Shown here piece by piece: positions 33,086 to 41,936 of a stretch of DNA of 48,736 nt. The notes beneath the pieces were generated by a model. It worked only from the letters and a program-made list of their open reading frames with translations. It was not told the DNA's origin and searched no databases. Source of the DNA: an uncultured Christensenella sp. (GTDB lineage: Bacteria > Bacillota > Clostridia > Christensenellales > UBA3700); contig CASEHD010000018.1 of assembly GCA_949287655.1 (NCBI GenBank), positions 1 through 48,736 of the forward strand. The letters run 5' to 3'. The translations under genes and the position numbers were made by a program. Position 1 is the stretch's first letter. Every line of letters starts with the position of its first letter.

Positions 33086-34516
33086 TCAGAGCTTTTTGCC
33101 CACATCAATTATTTTAATTATATCCGATGTTAAATTTTTACCCTGTCTATGATCGCTCGGCGTTCTGGAAACGGTAAACATGCATCTGGGATCATCGTGA
33201 AATAATATTTTATAATGAGCCCCGTCATCTTCAATTTTAAACCCACAATTCTCTAAATCTGCTTTATCAGCAGAAGTTAAAGCGCCGCTTTTTTTAAAAA
33301 CTCTTTTAACGGTCTCAACAGCTTTTTCACATTCTCCAACTAAAGGATTTGACTGCAGCATGTCTTCGATAAGCAAGTAACCTCTCGATCCTTGATCGAA
33401 TTTGTCTTTAGTCTGAGAAAGTATGCTATATAACAAATCGTTTCTCTCAGAAAAATATAATTCTTTTTCCGCTCCTTTTTTATAGAAATATTCACTTGAT
33501 CTGCCTTCTTTTAACTGTTCGTTCAGTATTTCAATGCGCGTTCTAAGATTATAATTTTCCTTAGATAATTCTGCTTTTTCCTCTTTAAGCTGTTGGTTCT
33601 CTCTGTCAAAAGTCTCAATATAGCTGTTCAAAGCTTGTTTATCTGCCTTGCTTATATCTTTCCAGAGCCCCATTCTTTGTTTAGCCAGCAGAATATTAAC
33701 CTGATTCCACCCGTAAGCCGATGACTCTATATTATTCGCCAATGCTTTCCATACGTTATCAGTAACATCCATTAACATCGCGTTGGCATCTCCGTTGTAA
33801 AAATCGACAGAATATCTTTGCACATATCCGTTTTGAGGAAAATATATGCCTATATATCCGCTATGTGCGTTCTTATTTTCTGTTTTTTCTTTCAGCATCC
33901 AAGAAACCTCAATGTTTCCTTCGACAAACACGTGCGCCAATCCGCTGAGATCTTTTGCCAACTCATCGGGATTAATTGCCCAACACTCATCGCGTTCAAG
34001 ACTCACGTATACCACAGGCAAAATGTTGCCGTAAGTATCGTTCATAACGCTTGCACACATTTCAACATTATCTTCATTGATAAGCAACGTTTTGTCAGAT
34101 ATCGGTATACCGATGTCTTCTTTGCAAAATCCGGACTCCATGAATTTTTTAACGATATACGGCTTATGGGGCTTTGGCAGTCTGGATTCATAATTACAAC
34201 TGTTGCAATTAAGCTGTATTACGACAAACTTATGATTCCCTTCGTTTACGTAAACACAGTCCGTACTCCAAACAGAACCCTTATCATTTTGCTCTATTCT
34301 GCAAGCAAATTGATCCGTGTTTTTATCTTTATATCTTTTGATCTCAAATACAGCCGCTTCGCTTTCAACTCTGAAATCCTCAGTTGAGAGGCAGTCATAA
34401 TTTATTTCGCTTATTTTGTAGTATCTGCTTTTAATTATCCATTCTTTATACAGCAAAAAACATTTTTCAACATTAAAATCGTCTTTTAACGGTAATCTTA
34501 CGCTTAACAATAACAT
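33086..34516 (-). CDS. Coiled-coil protein with possible HicA-like C-terminal domain; function unknown
   Basis: A 476-residue soluble protein of no recognised family. Residues 1 to about 290 are mixed alpha/beta without known motifs; segments such as LSGLAHVFVEGN and GYIGIYFPQNGYVQRYS look like an ordered domain. Residues about 295-350 are a coiled coil (DRENQQLKEEKAELSKENYN). The last 60 residues (CGFKIEDDGAHYKILF, then FTVSRTPSDHRQGKNLTSDIIKII) resemble the small dsRBD-like fold of HicA toxins, with a histidine in the GxHY/K position. That link is weak and was judged by eye. There is an excellent promoter and a strong AAAGGAGG ribosome site. Composition is more AT-rich than neighbours, hinting at accessory origin. 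Confidence 0.7.
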   Translation of the reverse strand: MLLLSVRLPLKDDFNVEKCFLLYKEWIIKSRYYKISEINYDCLSTEDFRVESEAAVFEIKRYKDKNTDQFACRIEQNDKGSVWSTDCVYVNEGNHKFVVIQLNCNSCNYESRLPKPHKPYIVKKFMESGFCKEDIGIPISDKTLLINEDNVEMCASVMNDTYGNILPVVYVSLERDECWAINPDELAKDLSGLAHVFVEGNIEVSWMLKEKTENKNAHSGYIGIYFPQNGYVQRYSVDFYNGDANAMLMDVTDNVWKALANNIESSAYGWNQVNILLAKQRMGLWKDISKADKQALNSYIETFDRENQQLKEEKAELSKENYNLRTRIEILNEQLKEGRSSEYFYKKGAEKELYFSERNDLLYSILSQTKDKFDQGSRGYLLIEDMLQSNPLVGECEKAVETVKRVFKKSGALTSADKADLENCGFKIEDDGAHYKILFHDDPRCMFTVSRTPSDHRQGKNLTSDIIKIIDVGKKL

Positions 34517-34539
34517 TTTCTTCGGTACCTCCTTTTCTC

Positions 34540-34568
34540 ATTTTATAACTCTTTTCGATCTGTGTCAA
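34540..34568 (-). promoter_or_regulatory. sigma-A type promoter of the 476-residue protein gene
   Basis: Minus strand TTGACA, 17-base spacer, TAAAAT, followed by the AAAGGAGG ribosome site. The -35 is only a few bases from the stop codon of the preceding ABC permease gene. Confidence 0.8.
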
Positions 34569-34573
34569 TATAC

Positions 34574-35350
34574 TCACGACCCGGTCGACATGTAGCGGCT
34601 GAGACCGAATGCGAAAAACGCATAGCACGGCAACAGGAACACCAGCCCGATAAGCGGCAAAAACGCATACCATAAATTATCCGTACGTCCTATGAGATAC
34701 AGAAACGGATAATACTGAAACAGCGCGATCGGTATCACGTACGTGAAAAAGCCGAGTATCCCCTTGCCGTATATCGACAGCGGATATTTGCCGAATTCGC
34801 GCGTGCCGTCCGTAAATACGTTCATGAACTCGAGACCTTCTATCGTGAAGAAGCTTATCCCTGCATACAGTATGAACAGCGCTGAGTAGACGCCCATGCC
34901 GCCGACCACCATAAGTATCAGCGTCATCACCTTGTCGAAAGTCCAGACGACCCCCGAGGTCGGAATAGCGTACGCAAGCGTTATCACCGCCTGCAAAAAT
35001 CTGCCTATCCTCGAAAACTCTATCGTCGAGGTCAGCACCTGGAAGATAACGCTTCTCGGGCGCAGGAGAATCCTGTCCAGCGCGCCGCTCTTAATCAGCT
35101 TGGGGAAGGTGTCGAAGCCTCTGAAAAAGCACTCCGCGAGAGAGAACGCGAGAAGCACCGCGGCAAAACATATCAGCACTTCCGAAAAGGTGTAACCGTC
35201 CACCTCGCTGAAGCGGTCGAACATGAAATATACCCCGAAGAACGCCGAAAAAGACACTATGAACTGCCCCGCCGCCGTCATGAAGAAGGAGGCCTTATAC
35301 TGCATTCTCGACTTAAAAAGTATGGCTAAGTACTTGAAATAAAGTCTCAT
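34574..35350 (-). CDS. ABC-2 type transporter permease (DUF990-like)
   Basis: A 258-residue inner-membrane protein with six hydrophobic segments. It matches the ABC-2 family group with LRPRSVIFQVL and ECFFRGFDTFPKLIKSGALDRILL, a signature loop shared by paired permeases of this type. It is the third gene of an ATPase-permease-permease exporter operon. The ATG at 35350 (MRLYFKYLAILFKSRMQYK) is one base after the stop of the upstream permease gene (TGATATG). A slightly longer frame starting six codons earlier would overlap that gene. The exported substrate is not known for most members of this group. Confidence 0.9.
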   Translation of the reverse strand: MRLYFKYLAILFKSRMQYKASFFMTAAGQFIVSFSAFFGVYFMFDRFSEVDGYTFSEVLICFAAVLLAFSLAECFFRGFDTFPKLIKSGALDRILLRPRSVIFQVLTSTIEFSRIGRFLQAVITLAYAIPTSGVVWTFDKVMTLILMVVGGMGVYSALFILYAGISFFTIEGLEFMNVFTDGTREFGKYPLSIYGKGILGFFTYVIPIALFQYYPFLYLIGRTDNLWYAFLPLIGLVFLLPCYAFFAFGLSRYMSTGS

Positions 35351-35351
35351 A

Positions 35352-36155
35352 TCAGCCCCCTTGTACAACTACTTTTTTGACCGCGCGTTTTATCAGCAGC
35401 CTGCCCGCGACCAGCGTGACGATCAGCCAGAACGCCTGCACCGCAACGCTTATCAGCGCGTCGCTTCCGATCGTGTAACCCACGTATATCAGAAAGGGCG
35501 TATTCTGCAACGACGCGAACGGAAGCAGGTGGAACACGGTCTGTACCGAGTCCGGGAAAAAGGGTATCGGTATCACCGCGCCTGAGAAAAATTCTATCAG
35601 CGTAACGGTCAGAATTTTTATCCCGTCCGCCGACAAAGTGTAAAAAGCAGATATGTAAACAAGCATTGAAATCGACACCAGCAGGGAAAATCCTAAAATC
35701 ACGGAAACTATGAACAGTATCCCCTGAACCCAACCCGCAGGCAACGACATGTTGTACGGATAAGGCAGAAAAGCCGCAACGACTATTATCGGAATACACC
35801 TCAGCACAGTGTTTGCAAGCCTCGTCGCCGCGTTCTTCACAAACCACATATTATAAAGGTCGCACGGGCGGCACAGCTCGTACGCGACGTTGCCCGAAAT
35901 AATGTTGTCGAATATCTCGCTGTCGAAAAGCCAAGGCATGAACATAGCCAGAAGCGCCTGCTGAAGCCACAGATATGTCGTCAGCTGAGAAAATTCCATA
36001 GGAAAACTCTCGGGCGCGCTGTTGTAGAACGCCTTGTACATGAGTATCGACATAAAGCCCCACGCGAACTGAGTAACTACCCCCGCCCACGCGGCAGCGC
36101 GGTATTGCAGCCCGCCGATAAACCTTATTCTGAAAAAGGACAGATATTTCCTCAT
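35352..36155 (-). CDS. ABC-2 type transporter permease
   Basis: A 267-residue permease, second gene of the exporter operon. It has six membrane segments and the matching loop YELCRPCDLYNMWFVKN, parallel to the LxRPxxxxF loop of its partner, so the two probably form a heterodimeric channel. It starts within the last bases of the ATPase gene (four-base ATGA overlap). Confidence 0.9.
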   Translation of the reverse strand: MRKYLSFFRIRFIGGLQYRAAAWAGVVTQFAWGFMSILMYKAFYNSAPESFPMEFSQLTTYLWLQQALLAMFMPWLFDSEIFDNIISGNVAYELCRPCDLYNMWFVKNAATRLANTVLRCIPIIVVAAFLPYPYNMSLPAGWVQGILFIVSVILGFSLLVSISMLVYISAFYTLSADGIKILTVTLIEFFSGAVIPIPFFPDSVQTVFHLLPFASLQNTPFLIYVGYTIGSDALISVAVQAFWLIVTLVAGRLLIKRAVKKVVVQGG

Positions 36156-37123
36156 ATCCTGAATTCCTTGTAAAGCGAAACCACCATTTCGTCGACCGTC
36201 GTGCCTTCTACGGATACGTCCTTTATATCCACCGCCGCGGATATCGCCGCTATCGCCGCGGCAACGGGCATGACCGCCGTATCTATCACTATCTCCGCAT
36301 GCCCGCCGATATCCTTAACGACAGTCATGTTCTCAAGCGCGGGCAACGTACCCGAATATGCGACCGTCAGCGTCTTTTTGCTCGTATTTCTCGTCATAAG
36401 GTCGTCGAGAGAGCCGTCCAGCAGTATCCGCCCCTTGCCGATAAGCAGTATCCTGTCCGTCAGCGCCTCGATGTCCTGCATGTCGTGCGTCGTCAGGATC
36501 ACCGTCGTCTTTTTCTCTTTGTTTATCTCCTTTACGAACTCCCTGACCGCGATCTTCGACACCGCGTCGAGACCTATCGTCGGCTCGTCCAGAAAGAGTA
36601 TCTTCGGGCTGTGCAGAAGAGACGCCGCGATCTCGCACCTCATTCTCTGCCCCAGTGAAAGCTGTCTTACCGGCGTCTTTATAATCTCGCCGATATCCAG
36701 CAGCTCGACAAGGTCGGAACAGTTCTTTTTATACTCCGCTTCCGGCACCTTGTAGACGTCTTTAAGCAGCTCGAAACTGTCTATAACGGGCACGTCCCAC
36801 CACAGTTGCGATCTCTGCCCGAACACTACGCCGATATCGCGCACGTGCTCTTTCCTGTCCTTCCACGGCACCCTGCCGTTGATCACGCACTCGCCGCTGT
36901 CCGGCGACATGATCCCGCTCATTATCTTAATCGTACTGCTCTTGCCCGCGCCGTTGGGTCCGATATAGCCGACCATCTCTCCGTCCCCTATCGTAAAAGT
37001 CACGTCGTTCAGCGCGTGTATGTATTCGTATTCTTTCTTAAAAAGCGCCTTCAGCGCCTCTTTAAAACCTGCGTTGCGCTTTGCGACCTTAAAAGTCTTG
37101 TTTACGTTTTTCAGCTCTATCAC
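36152..37123 (-). CDS. ABC transporter ATP-binding protein
   Basis: A 323-residue ATPase that energises the two following permeases. Walker A GPNGAGKSS, the Q-loop GVVFGQRSQLWWD, the signature LSLGQRMRCE, Walker B ILFLDEPTIGLD and the H-loop TTHDMQDIE are all present. After about residue 235 a C-terminal regulatory region follows. The start is GTG at 37123, giving MIELKNVNKTFKV, because AGGAGG lies six bases before it; a longer frame upstream lacks a ribosome site. It heads the operon and has its own promoter about 50 bases upstream. It resembles the ATPases of the NatA/daunorubicin-type exporters, substrate unknown. Confidence 0.94.
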   Translation of the reverse strand: MIELKNVNKTFKVAKRNAGFKEALKALFKKEYEYIHALNDVTFTIGDGEMVGYIGPNGAGKSSTIKIMSGIMSPDSGECVINGRVPWKDRKEHVRDIGVVFGQRSQLWWDVPVIDSFELLKDVYKVPEAEYKKNCSDLVELLDIGEIIKTPVRQLSLGQRMRCEIAASLLHSPKILFLDEPTIGLDAVSKIAVREFVKEINKEKKTTVILTTHDMQDIEALTDRILLIGKGRILLDGSLDDLMTRNTSKKTLTVAYSGTLPALENMTVVKDIGGHAEIVIDTAVMPVAAAIAAISAAVDIKDVSVEGTTVDEMVVSLYKEFRI

Positions 37124-37167
37124 GACAATCCTCCTTTCCCGCGCGGTAAAATACGGGTGCGAAAAGC

Positions 37168-37196
37168 ATTGTAACATATATTGAATGAAAAGTAAA
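37168..37196 (-). promoter_or_regulatory. sigma-A type promoter of the ABC exporter operon
   Basis: Minus strand TTTACT, 17-base spacer, TACAAT, upstream of the GTG start. Confidence 0.65.
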
Positions 37197-37399
37197 TAAC
37201 TTTTAATTATTCAGATTGCCGAAAGTTCCCGAAGTAAAACTTAAATAAAGTATTTTAAAAGTTTAATAATAAAATGATTTTTCTGAAAATGTATGCGATG
37301 GCGAGTTTATCCGTACCGTATTATTTTTGTAATTAAGAAAACTTTTTAATCAAATTATTAAATAAATACCCGCCGCATTCTGATCGCCGGTAAATAATC

Positions 37400-37431
37400 T
37401 CTCGCAATGAGAATAACTACTCATTGCGAGA
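37400..37431. terminator. 12-bp perfect hairpin after the HAD gene
   Basis: TCTCGCAATGAG and CTCATTGCGAGA pair perfectly across eight bases, 16 bases beyond the minus-strand stop codon. It is followed only by a short AT-rich run, so it may be a weak terminator for the rsmD-TIR-HAD unit. The adjacent stretch 37197-37399 is AT-rich and shows no gene. Confidence 0.6.
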
Positions 37432-37446
37432 ATGAGGTCTTACCTG

Positions 37447-38187
37447 TCAATCTTTTCCGATAATATATTCAGCGACTGCGAGCAGGTCGTTTTTTTGTTC
37501 TATTTTAACTCCCTCCACGGTTTTTGCCGTTTCAATACCTTGAGCGCTGAAATATACTTTCCTGCCCGCCACTCTCATTGCCATAAAATCGTTCTCGTCA
37601 TTGCCGACAAACACGCTCTTTTCCAACGGCACTTCGTACTTTTTGCAAATCTCTTTCAGACCTCCGCATTTGCCGAGGACGCCTTTTTTCCCGGGATCCC
37701 AGTCGTAATCTGTCGCTATTATGTCTATCAGGTTATTCCGATCGTCCCAAACAAGTCGATTGATAAACAGCTCGTCGAAGTAATTTTCGGGATCCGGAAT
37801 AAAATATCTGAGCACAACATCCACTCCCCCGGATATAACTGCCGTCACATATCCGTTATCTTTAAGCATTTTTATTGCGGGTTTCATATTTTTCGTAAGC
37901 GAACATCCCGTAGCCTTTATAGCGTTGTTGATCTTATCCAAAGTAAGCCCGTTGTCCCTCAGCAACTCAAAATCGTGCCTTACCCATTGTTTATAATCCA
38001 TTTCACCTGCCACGAACGCTTTCTGGCATTTTATCGCTTCTTCCCGGGAGCAACCGACCGCCTTCCATAAAAGCGACCAGGAGTGACGTATTCCCCTGAG
38101 AAGAGTCCCGTCAAGGTCAAACGCCGCAACGCCTGCGTATTTATTTTCTTCATAGCGCAATGCTCGTTTAATTTCAGATCCGATCAT
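37447..38187 (-). CDS. HAD-superfamily phosphatase (SerB-like, HAD-IB)
   Basis: A 246-residue HAD hydrolase. Motif I is AFDLDGTLLRG (Asp nucleophile and +2 Asp). Motif II is AVISGG, the lysine of motif III lies in DPGKKGVLGK, and motif IV is VFVGNDENDFMAM. A helical cap of the phosphoserine-phosphatase type (C1) lies between motifs I and II (CQKAFVAGEMDYKQWV). The substrate is not clear; a small phosphorylated metabolite is likely. It starts 20 bases after the stop of the large TIR-NB-ARC-WD40 gene, with no promoter visible, so it is probably co-transcribed. Whether it works with that protein, for example on a nucleotide product, is speculation. Confidence 0.88.
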   Translation of the reverse strand: MIGSEIKRALRYEENKYAGVAAFDLDGTLLRGIRHSWSLLWKAVGCSREEAIKCQKAFVAGEMDYKQWVRHDFELLRDNGLTLDKINNAIKATGCSLTKNMKPAIKMLKDNGYVTAVISGGVDVVLRYFIPDPENYFDELFINRLVWDDRNNLIDIIATDYDWDPGKKGVLGKCGGLKEICKKYEVPLEKSVFVGNDENDFMAMRVAGRKVYFSAQGIETAKTVEGVKIEQKNDLLAVAEYIIGKD

Positions 38188-38207
38188 GATTTCTCCTTAC
38201 GCCCGAT

Positions 38208-41200
38208 TTAATCTGTTCCGCCGAATTGTCTGATCGACGAAAGCTGAAAATCACTGACGTTTATTGCGTTTTCCACATTAAGTCTGCTGTACTGTCTGTC
38301 CGGTACGAATCGTTTGATCACGTTGCCGTCAAGGTCGGTTTCAAGAACTACGCCGTCATAGCCTGCCACTACGTATGCGCTTTTCCCTTTACAAGGAGCT
38401 ATTGCCTGCAATCTTCCTTCGCTGAGTTTGCAGACGTTTATTTTATCCTCTCTCACAAACGTGATATATCCCCTGTCGCCGACAACCGCCGCAGTAGTTC
38501 CGTCTTCGGTAAAAGCCACGTCCCAGTTTGCCGATTCTGAAGGCACGGAAACGCATATCGGCTTGTCTTTATCCGTTTGCCAGAAACGCAGCATGGCGCT
38601 TCTTTCTGCCACGACGATACGTTTATCGTCCTTGCTCCAGGCAATACCCCATGCCTGATCGGGGTGTTCCTGCAAAGGCAGTTCTTCTGAATGTGCTCCT
38701 TCAATGACCGCCACGTGCCCGAGAGCGTCTCCGCAAGCGATTTTTTTACCGTCGCTGCTGTATTTACATTCAATCGCCCATTTTCCGAAATCGTGAACTT
38801 CGCGGTAATTCCAGTTGCCAAGGTCGTCCTTATGCCACTGCAACACCTTGCCGTCCTCTCCCGCCGAGAGAAACACGGGAAGCTCAGGATGAAAATCGAG
38901 AGCCCAGACGTCTCCGCCCGGATGAACGCCGATCTGTACGAAAGTATCCTTTTTTAAATCCCACAGCTCTATCGCGCCCGTTCCGTAACCGACCGCCACG
39001 CAATCTCCCGCCCGGGAATAAGAAAGCGCTCTTACCCATGCGTTGTACGGGCGGTGTATGCGTCGCGGTTTACCGGAAGAAAGATCCCAGCAATGCAACA
39101 GCCCGTCCGTCCCGCCTGCGACAAGACTTCTGCCGGTATCCGTGACCGCAAGAAAATTCAGAGATTCTCCCGCGAGGTCGAAGCGGAGTTCTCTTGTGCT
39201 TTCTTTAAATATTTTTACAGACTGATCCGCGCTTCCGCTTATCAGGTAATTTCCGTCGGAACTGACAGACAACGCCCTTATCCAGTTTTCATGCGCCGCT
39301 ATCCTGTATCTTATCATGCCGGTCGTCTTATCGAAAAACAACAACGCGCCTATACTTGTGGCGGCGACATAGTAGTTGTTGCCCGACACTATATGCCATA
39401 TCGGCGAATCAGCGCATTCGAACTCCGGCCCGGTCCTGTTGAGGTTTTCATCAAGCATGATGATTTTTCCTTGTTTACCGGCAACGAGATAACCTCTCTC
39501 TATCGGTGTAATGCACCACAGAGATTGATTTTCCAATACAATGCTCTTCATTTTCGATGGCGAAGTCATAAACCCGCCGCATATAACCACGCCGTTTTCC
39601 GTCACAAAAGCTACGGTCTCTTCTCCCTGAAAACATCCGTCCCTGACAATGCCGGCGTCCGAACATTCTTCTCTGAAGATCCTGCCTCCGTCGCTTTGAA
39701 CGACGAGTCCGCCGTCTCCTCCGTATATCCTTTTTCCTTCCTTTGATAAGGAAACGAATCTCAAACTGTGATCTTCTGTCTCAACAACCTCTTTTTCGAG
39801 CAGGTTTTCAGGATCGAGAACGTGCAGTTTTCTGTCCTCCCCTACGGTAAGCAGAACCCCGTTCTTTCTGTCATACGACATGCCTCTGACGTATCCCGAA
39901 TGTATCTTTTTCGCGCTCAAAGAATTTTCTTTTAAATTCTGCACGTGAATTTTCCCGTCGGACGTGCCGAAGAATATTTCATCGTTATCCTTACCGAAAG
40001 CAACGCAACTCACGGCGTCCAACACCTCTCTGAAACGCGAAAGGCGCAGATCGCTTCCCCTGAAATCGGTATCGATAAGATCGCTGAATTCAAAATCGCA
40101 AGACCAAAGCAAAGTCTCAGACAAATCAAGTCCGTTAAGCTCTTCGGCTGTCTGCAGCATCATGGTCACAAGCGTGCCGACGGCAAATCCTACGGTCGAG
40201 GGATCGTTGCCTATGCTTCTTATCGCTTTGTAAAGCTCGGGACGTATCCTGGCTGCACCGAAACGGGCGGACACGTTTTTATATATAGGCTTTACGAGAG
40301 TGCGCGTCTGAGCTTCCCTTATTTCATGAGACGCAGTCGCCGTGATTATATGAAGATCCCTCAAAAGCCGGTCGTTTGAGCTCATCTCCTTTGTTCTTAT
40401 GACATTGATTATGCACCCGGTCATTTCTTTGCATATCTGATCGGTAGCATAATCGCACAAGACGTTCTGAATATAGTAACATCCGTTTTCGTTGACAGGC
40501 TCAAGTAAAGACTTATGCCTTAACTGCGCCAATGCGTCCTTAATTTCATCCTCAAAATAGCTGTGTGCCAAAGAATCGAAAATGCTTTGCAACGATACGG
40601 GCACGCGCTCTACCGCCAGAAGATAAAGTATCGTCTTTTGCAAATCTGAAAGCCTTATTATTTGCGTATCCAGCAGTTTCATAAGCTTTGAAGGCAATTT
40701 GCCGGCACTCTCCACGTAATTGTCTATCACCCCGCCGTAATCGCTCAGAACCGTTGACGACGCAAGAGTTATCGCGTAAGGACTGCCTCCGTGGTGTTCG
40801 GAAAATTTTTCAAGATTTTCTTCGTTTTTCCAAGTCAGCCCGTGAAACGCGACTATCTGCTTGACCGCTTCTTTATCAAGCCCCGGAAGATTATAAAATC
40901 TGCATATCGCAGGATGAGAGTTTGCGAAAGATTCTATACAATTCGGCAGCTCTCTCGTTGTCAGCAAGACGGCGCTTTGCGTGGTTATATCTGCAAATCT
41001 TGTCAAAAATCTCTCAATATATGAAAATCCTTCTATAAAGTCCCCTGTTTCATCCCCCGACTTCATTACGCTTTCCATGTTGTCCAGAATGATTATGGCT
41101 TTTTTACATTTAAGTAAAACTATCAGGTCGTCTATATGCTCAAAAACACTTTTTACCGGTATGGTATGCTCCGGAACGAGCAATTGACAGATCTTTCTGA

Positions 41201-41936
41201 AAACCTCAGACGGATCGGGTCTGTTCTTGAACGATATCCATATAACGGCGTCGCTTTCGTCTACGAGAGCGTCCGCCCAATTTCTTGCAAGAGTACTCTT
41301 TCCTATCCCTCCCGTTCCTACGAGACAGAAAATTTTAACTCCCTCCTGAGCTCTTTCATTAAGCCACGCCATCTCCTCTCTGCGTCCGAAAATATCCATA
41401 TGCGGAGGCGCGTCGCCCCAATCCGCCAATCCTGTTCTGACATTACGCAGCCTGCCGTCCTCCTGCTTTTCTTCTGCATAACGACCGGCGTCGTTTTTTT
41501 CTTCACCGGGGCTGTCTTCCTCGTTTTCATCCGCATATTTCTTCACGGCATTGAGAAGTTCTTTGCCGTAATCGGTTTTGAGATCCGTCGCGAAGATATT
41601 GTGTATATTTTTAAGCCTGTACGAAAGCGAACTGCTGAACTCAAAATTTTCCGTCATGTAGCTGATGATGGGTTTGTTCATATCGAAAGCGTGCGAGACC
41701 TCCGTCAGAATATGTTGGGACCCGTTTATAAGCGAAGACGCAACGAGAACGATAACTTTACATTTTTTGATGGCGTCGACTATTTGTCCCCCGTAATCTA
41801 CTCCCGGCGTTTCATCTCTGTGCGCGATCCAGCAGGAATATCCGTTGTTTTCAAGAAATCTGCATATCCTGTCCGCTATCTTTTGATTCTGCGATTTATA
41901 GCTTATAAAAACTGTTTTATTCCCCTCTTCGCTCAT
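38208..41936 (-). CDS. TIR / NB-ARC (STAND) / WD40 protein, putative NLR-like immune sensor
   Basis: A 1242-residue protein built like a eukaryotic NLR. Residues about 6-135 are a TIR domain (KTVFISYKSQNQKIADRIC), with Glu79 in HILTEVSHAF as the probable NADase catalytic residue. A charged linker follows, then a STAND/NB-ARC NTPase with Walker A GTGGIGKST (207-215), Walker B AIIILDNME (280-288), the sensor-like SAVLLTTRE (321-329) and the GSPYAITLA helix. A helical region runs to about 600. A short pentapeptide-like stretch lies at about 601-633 (LDLSETLLWSCDFEFSDL). About ten or more WD40 beta-propeller blades fill 640-1235. Bacterial proteins of this layout usually sense invaders through the repeats and then deplete NAD. 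The ATG at 41936 has an AGAGGG site and lies within the last 20 bases of rsmD. Confidence 0.92.
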   Translation of the reverse strand: MSEEGNKTVFISYKSQNQKIADRICRFLENNGYSCWIAHRDETPGVDYGGQIVDAIKKCKVIVLVASSLINGSQHILTEVSHAFDMNKPIISYMTENFEFSSSLSYRLKNIHNIFATDLKTDYGKELLNAVKKYADENEEDSPGEEKNDAGRYAEEKQEDGRLRNVRTGLADWGDAPPHMDIFGRREEMAWLNERAQEGVKIFCLVGTGGIGKSTLARNWADALVDESDAVIWISFKNRPDPSEVFRKICQLLVPEHTIPVKSVFEHIDDLIVLLKCKKAIIILDNMESVMKSGDETGDFIEGFSYIERFLTRFADITTQSAVLLTTRELPNCIESFANSHPAICRFYNLPGLDKEAVKQIVAFHGLTWKNEENLEKFSEHHGGSPYAITLASSTVLSDYGGVIDNYVESAGKLPSKLMKLLDTQIIRLSDLQKTILYLLAVERVPVSLQSIFDSLAHSYFEDEIKDALAQLRHKSLLEPVNENGCYYIQNVLCDYATDQICKEMTGCIINVIRTKEMSSNDRLLRDLHIITATASHEIREAQTRTLVKPIYKNVSARFGAARIRPELYKAIRSIGNDPSTVGFAVGTLVTMMLQTAEELNGLDLSETLLWSCDFEFSDLIDTDFRGSDLRLSRFREVLDAVSCVAFGKDNDEIFFGTSDGKIHVQNLKENSLSAKKIHSGYVRGMSYDRKNGVLLTVGEDRKLHVLDPENLLEKEVVETEDHSLRFVSLSKEGKRIYGGDGGLVVQSDGGRIFREECSDAGIVRDGCFQGEETVAFVTENGVVICGGFMTSPSKMKSIVLENQSLWCITPIERGYLVAGKQGKIIMLDENLNRTGPEFECADSPIWHIVSGNNYYVAATSIGALLFFDKTTGMIRYRIAAHENWIRALSVSSDGNYLISGSADQSVKIFKESTRELRFDLAGESLNFLAVTDTGRSLVAGGTDGLLHCWDLSSGKPRRIHRPYNAWVRALSYSRAGDCVAVGYGTGAIELWDLKKDTFVQIGVHPGGDVWALDFHPELPVFLSAGEDGKVLQWHKDDLGNWNYREVHDFGKWAIECKYSSDGKKIACGDALGHVAVIEGAHSEELPLQEHPDQAWGIAWSKDDKRIVVAERSAMLRFWQTDKDKPICVSVPSESANWDVAFTEDGTTAAVVGDRGYITFVREDKINVCKLSEGRLQAIAPCKGKSAYVVAGYDGVVLETDLDGNVIKRFVPDRQYSRLNVENAINVSDFQLSSIRQFGGTD

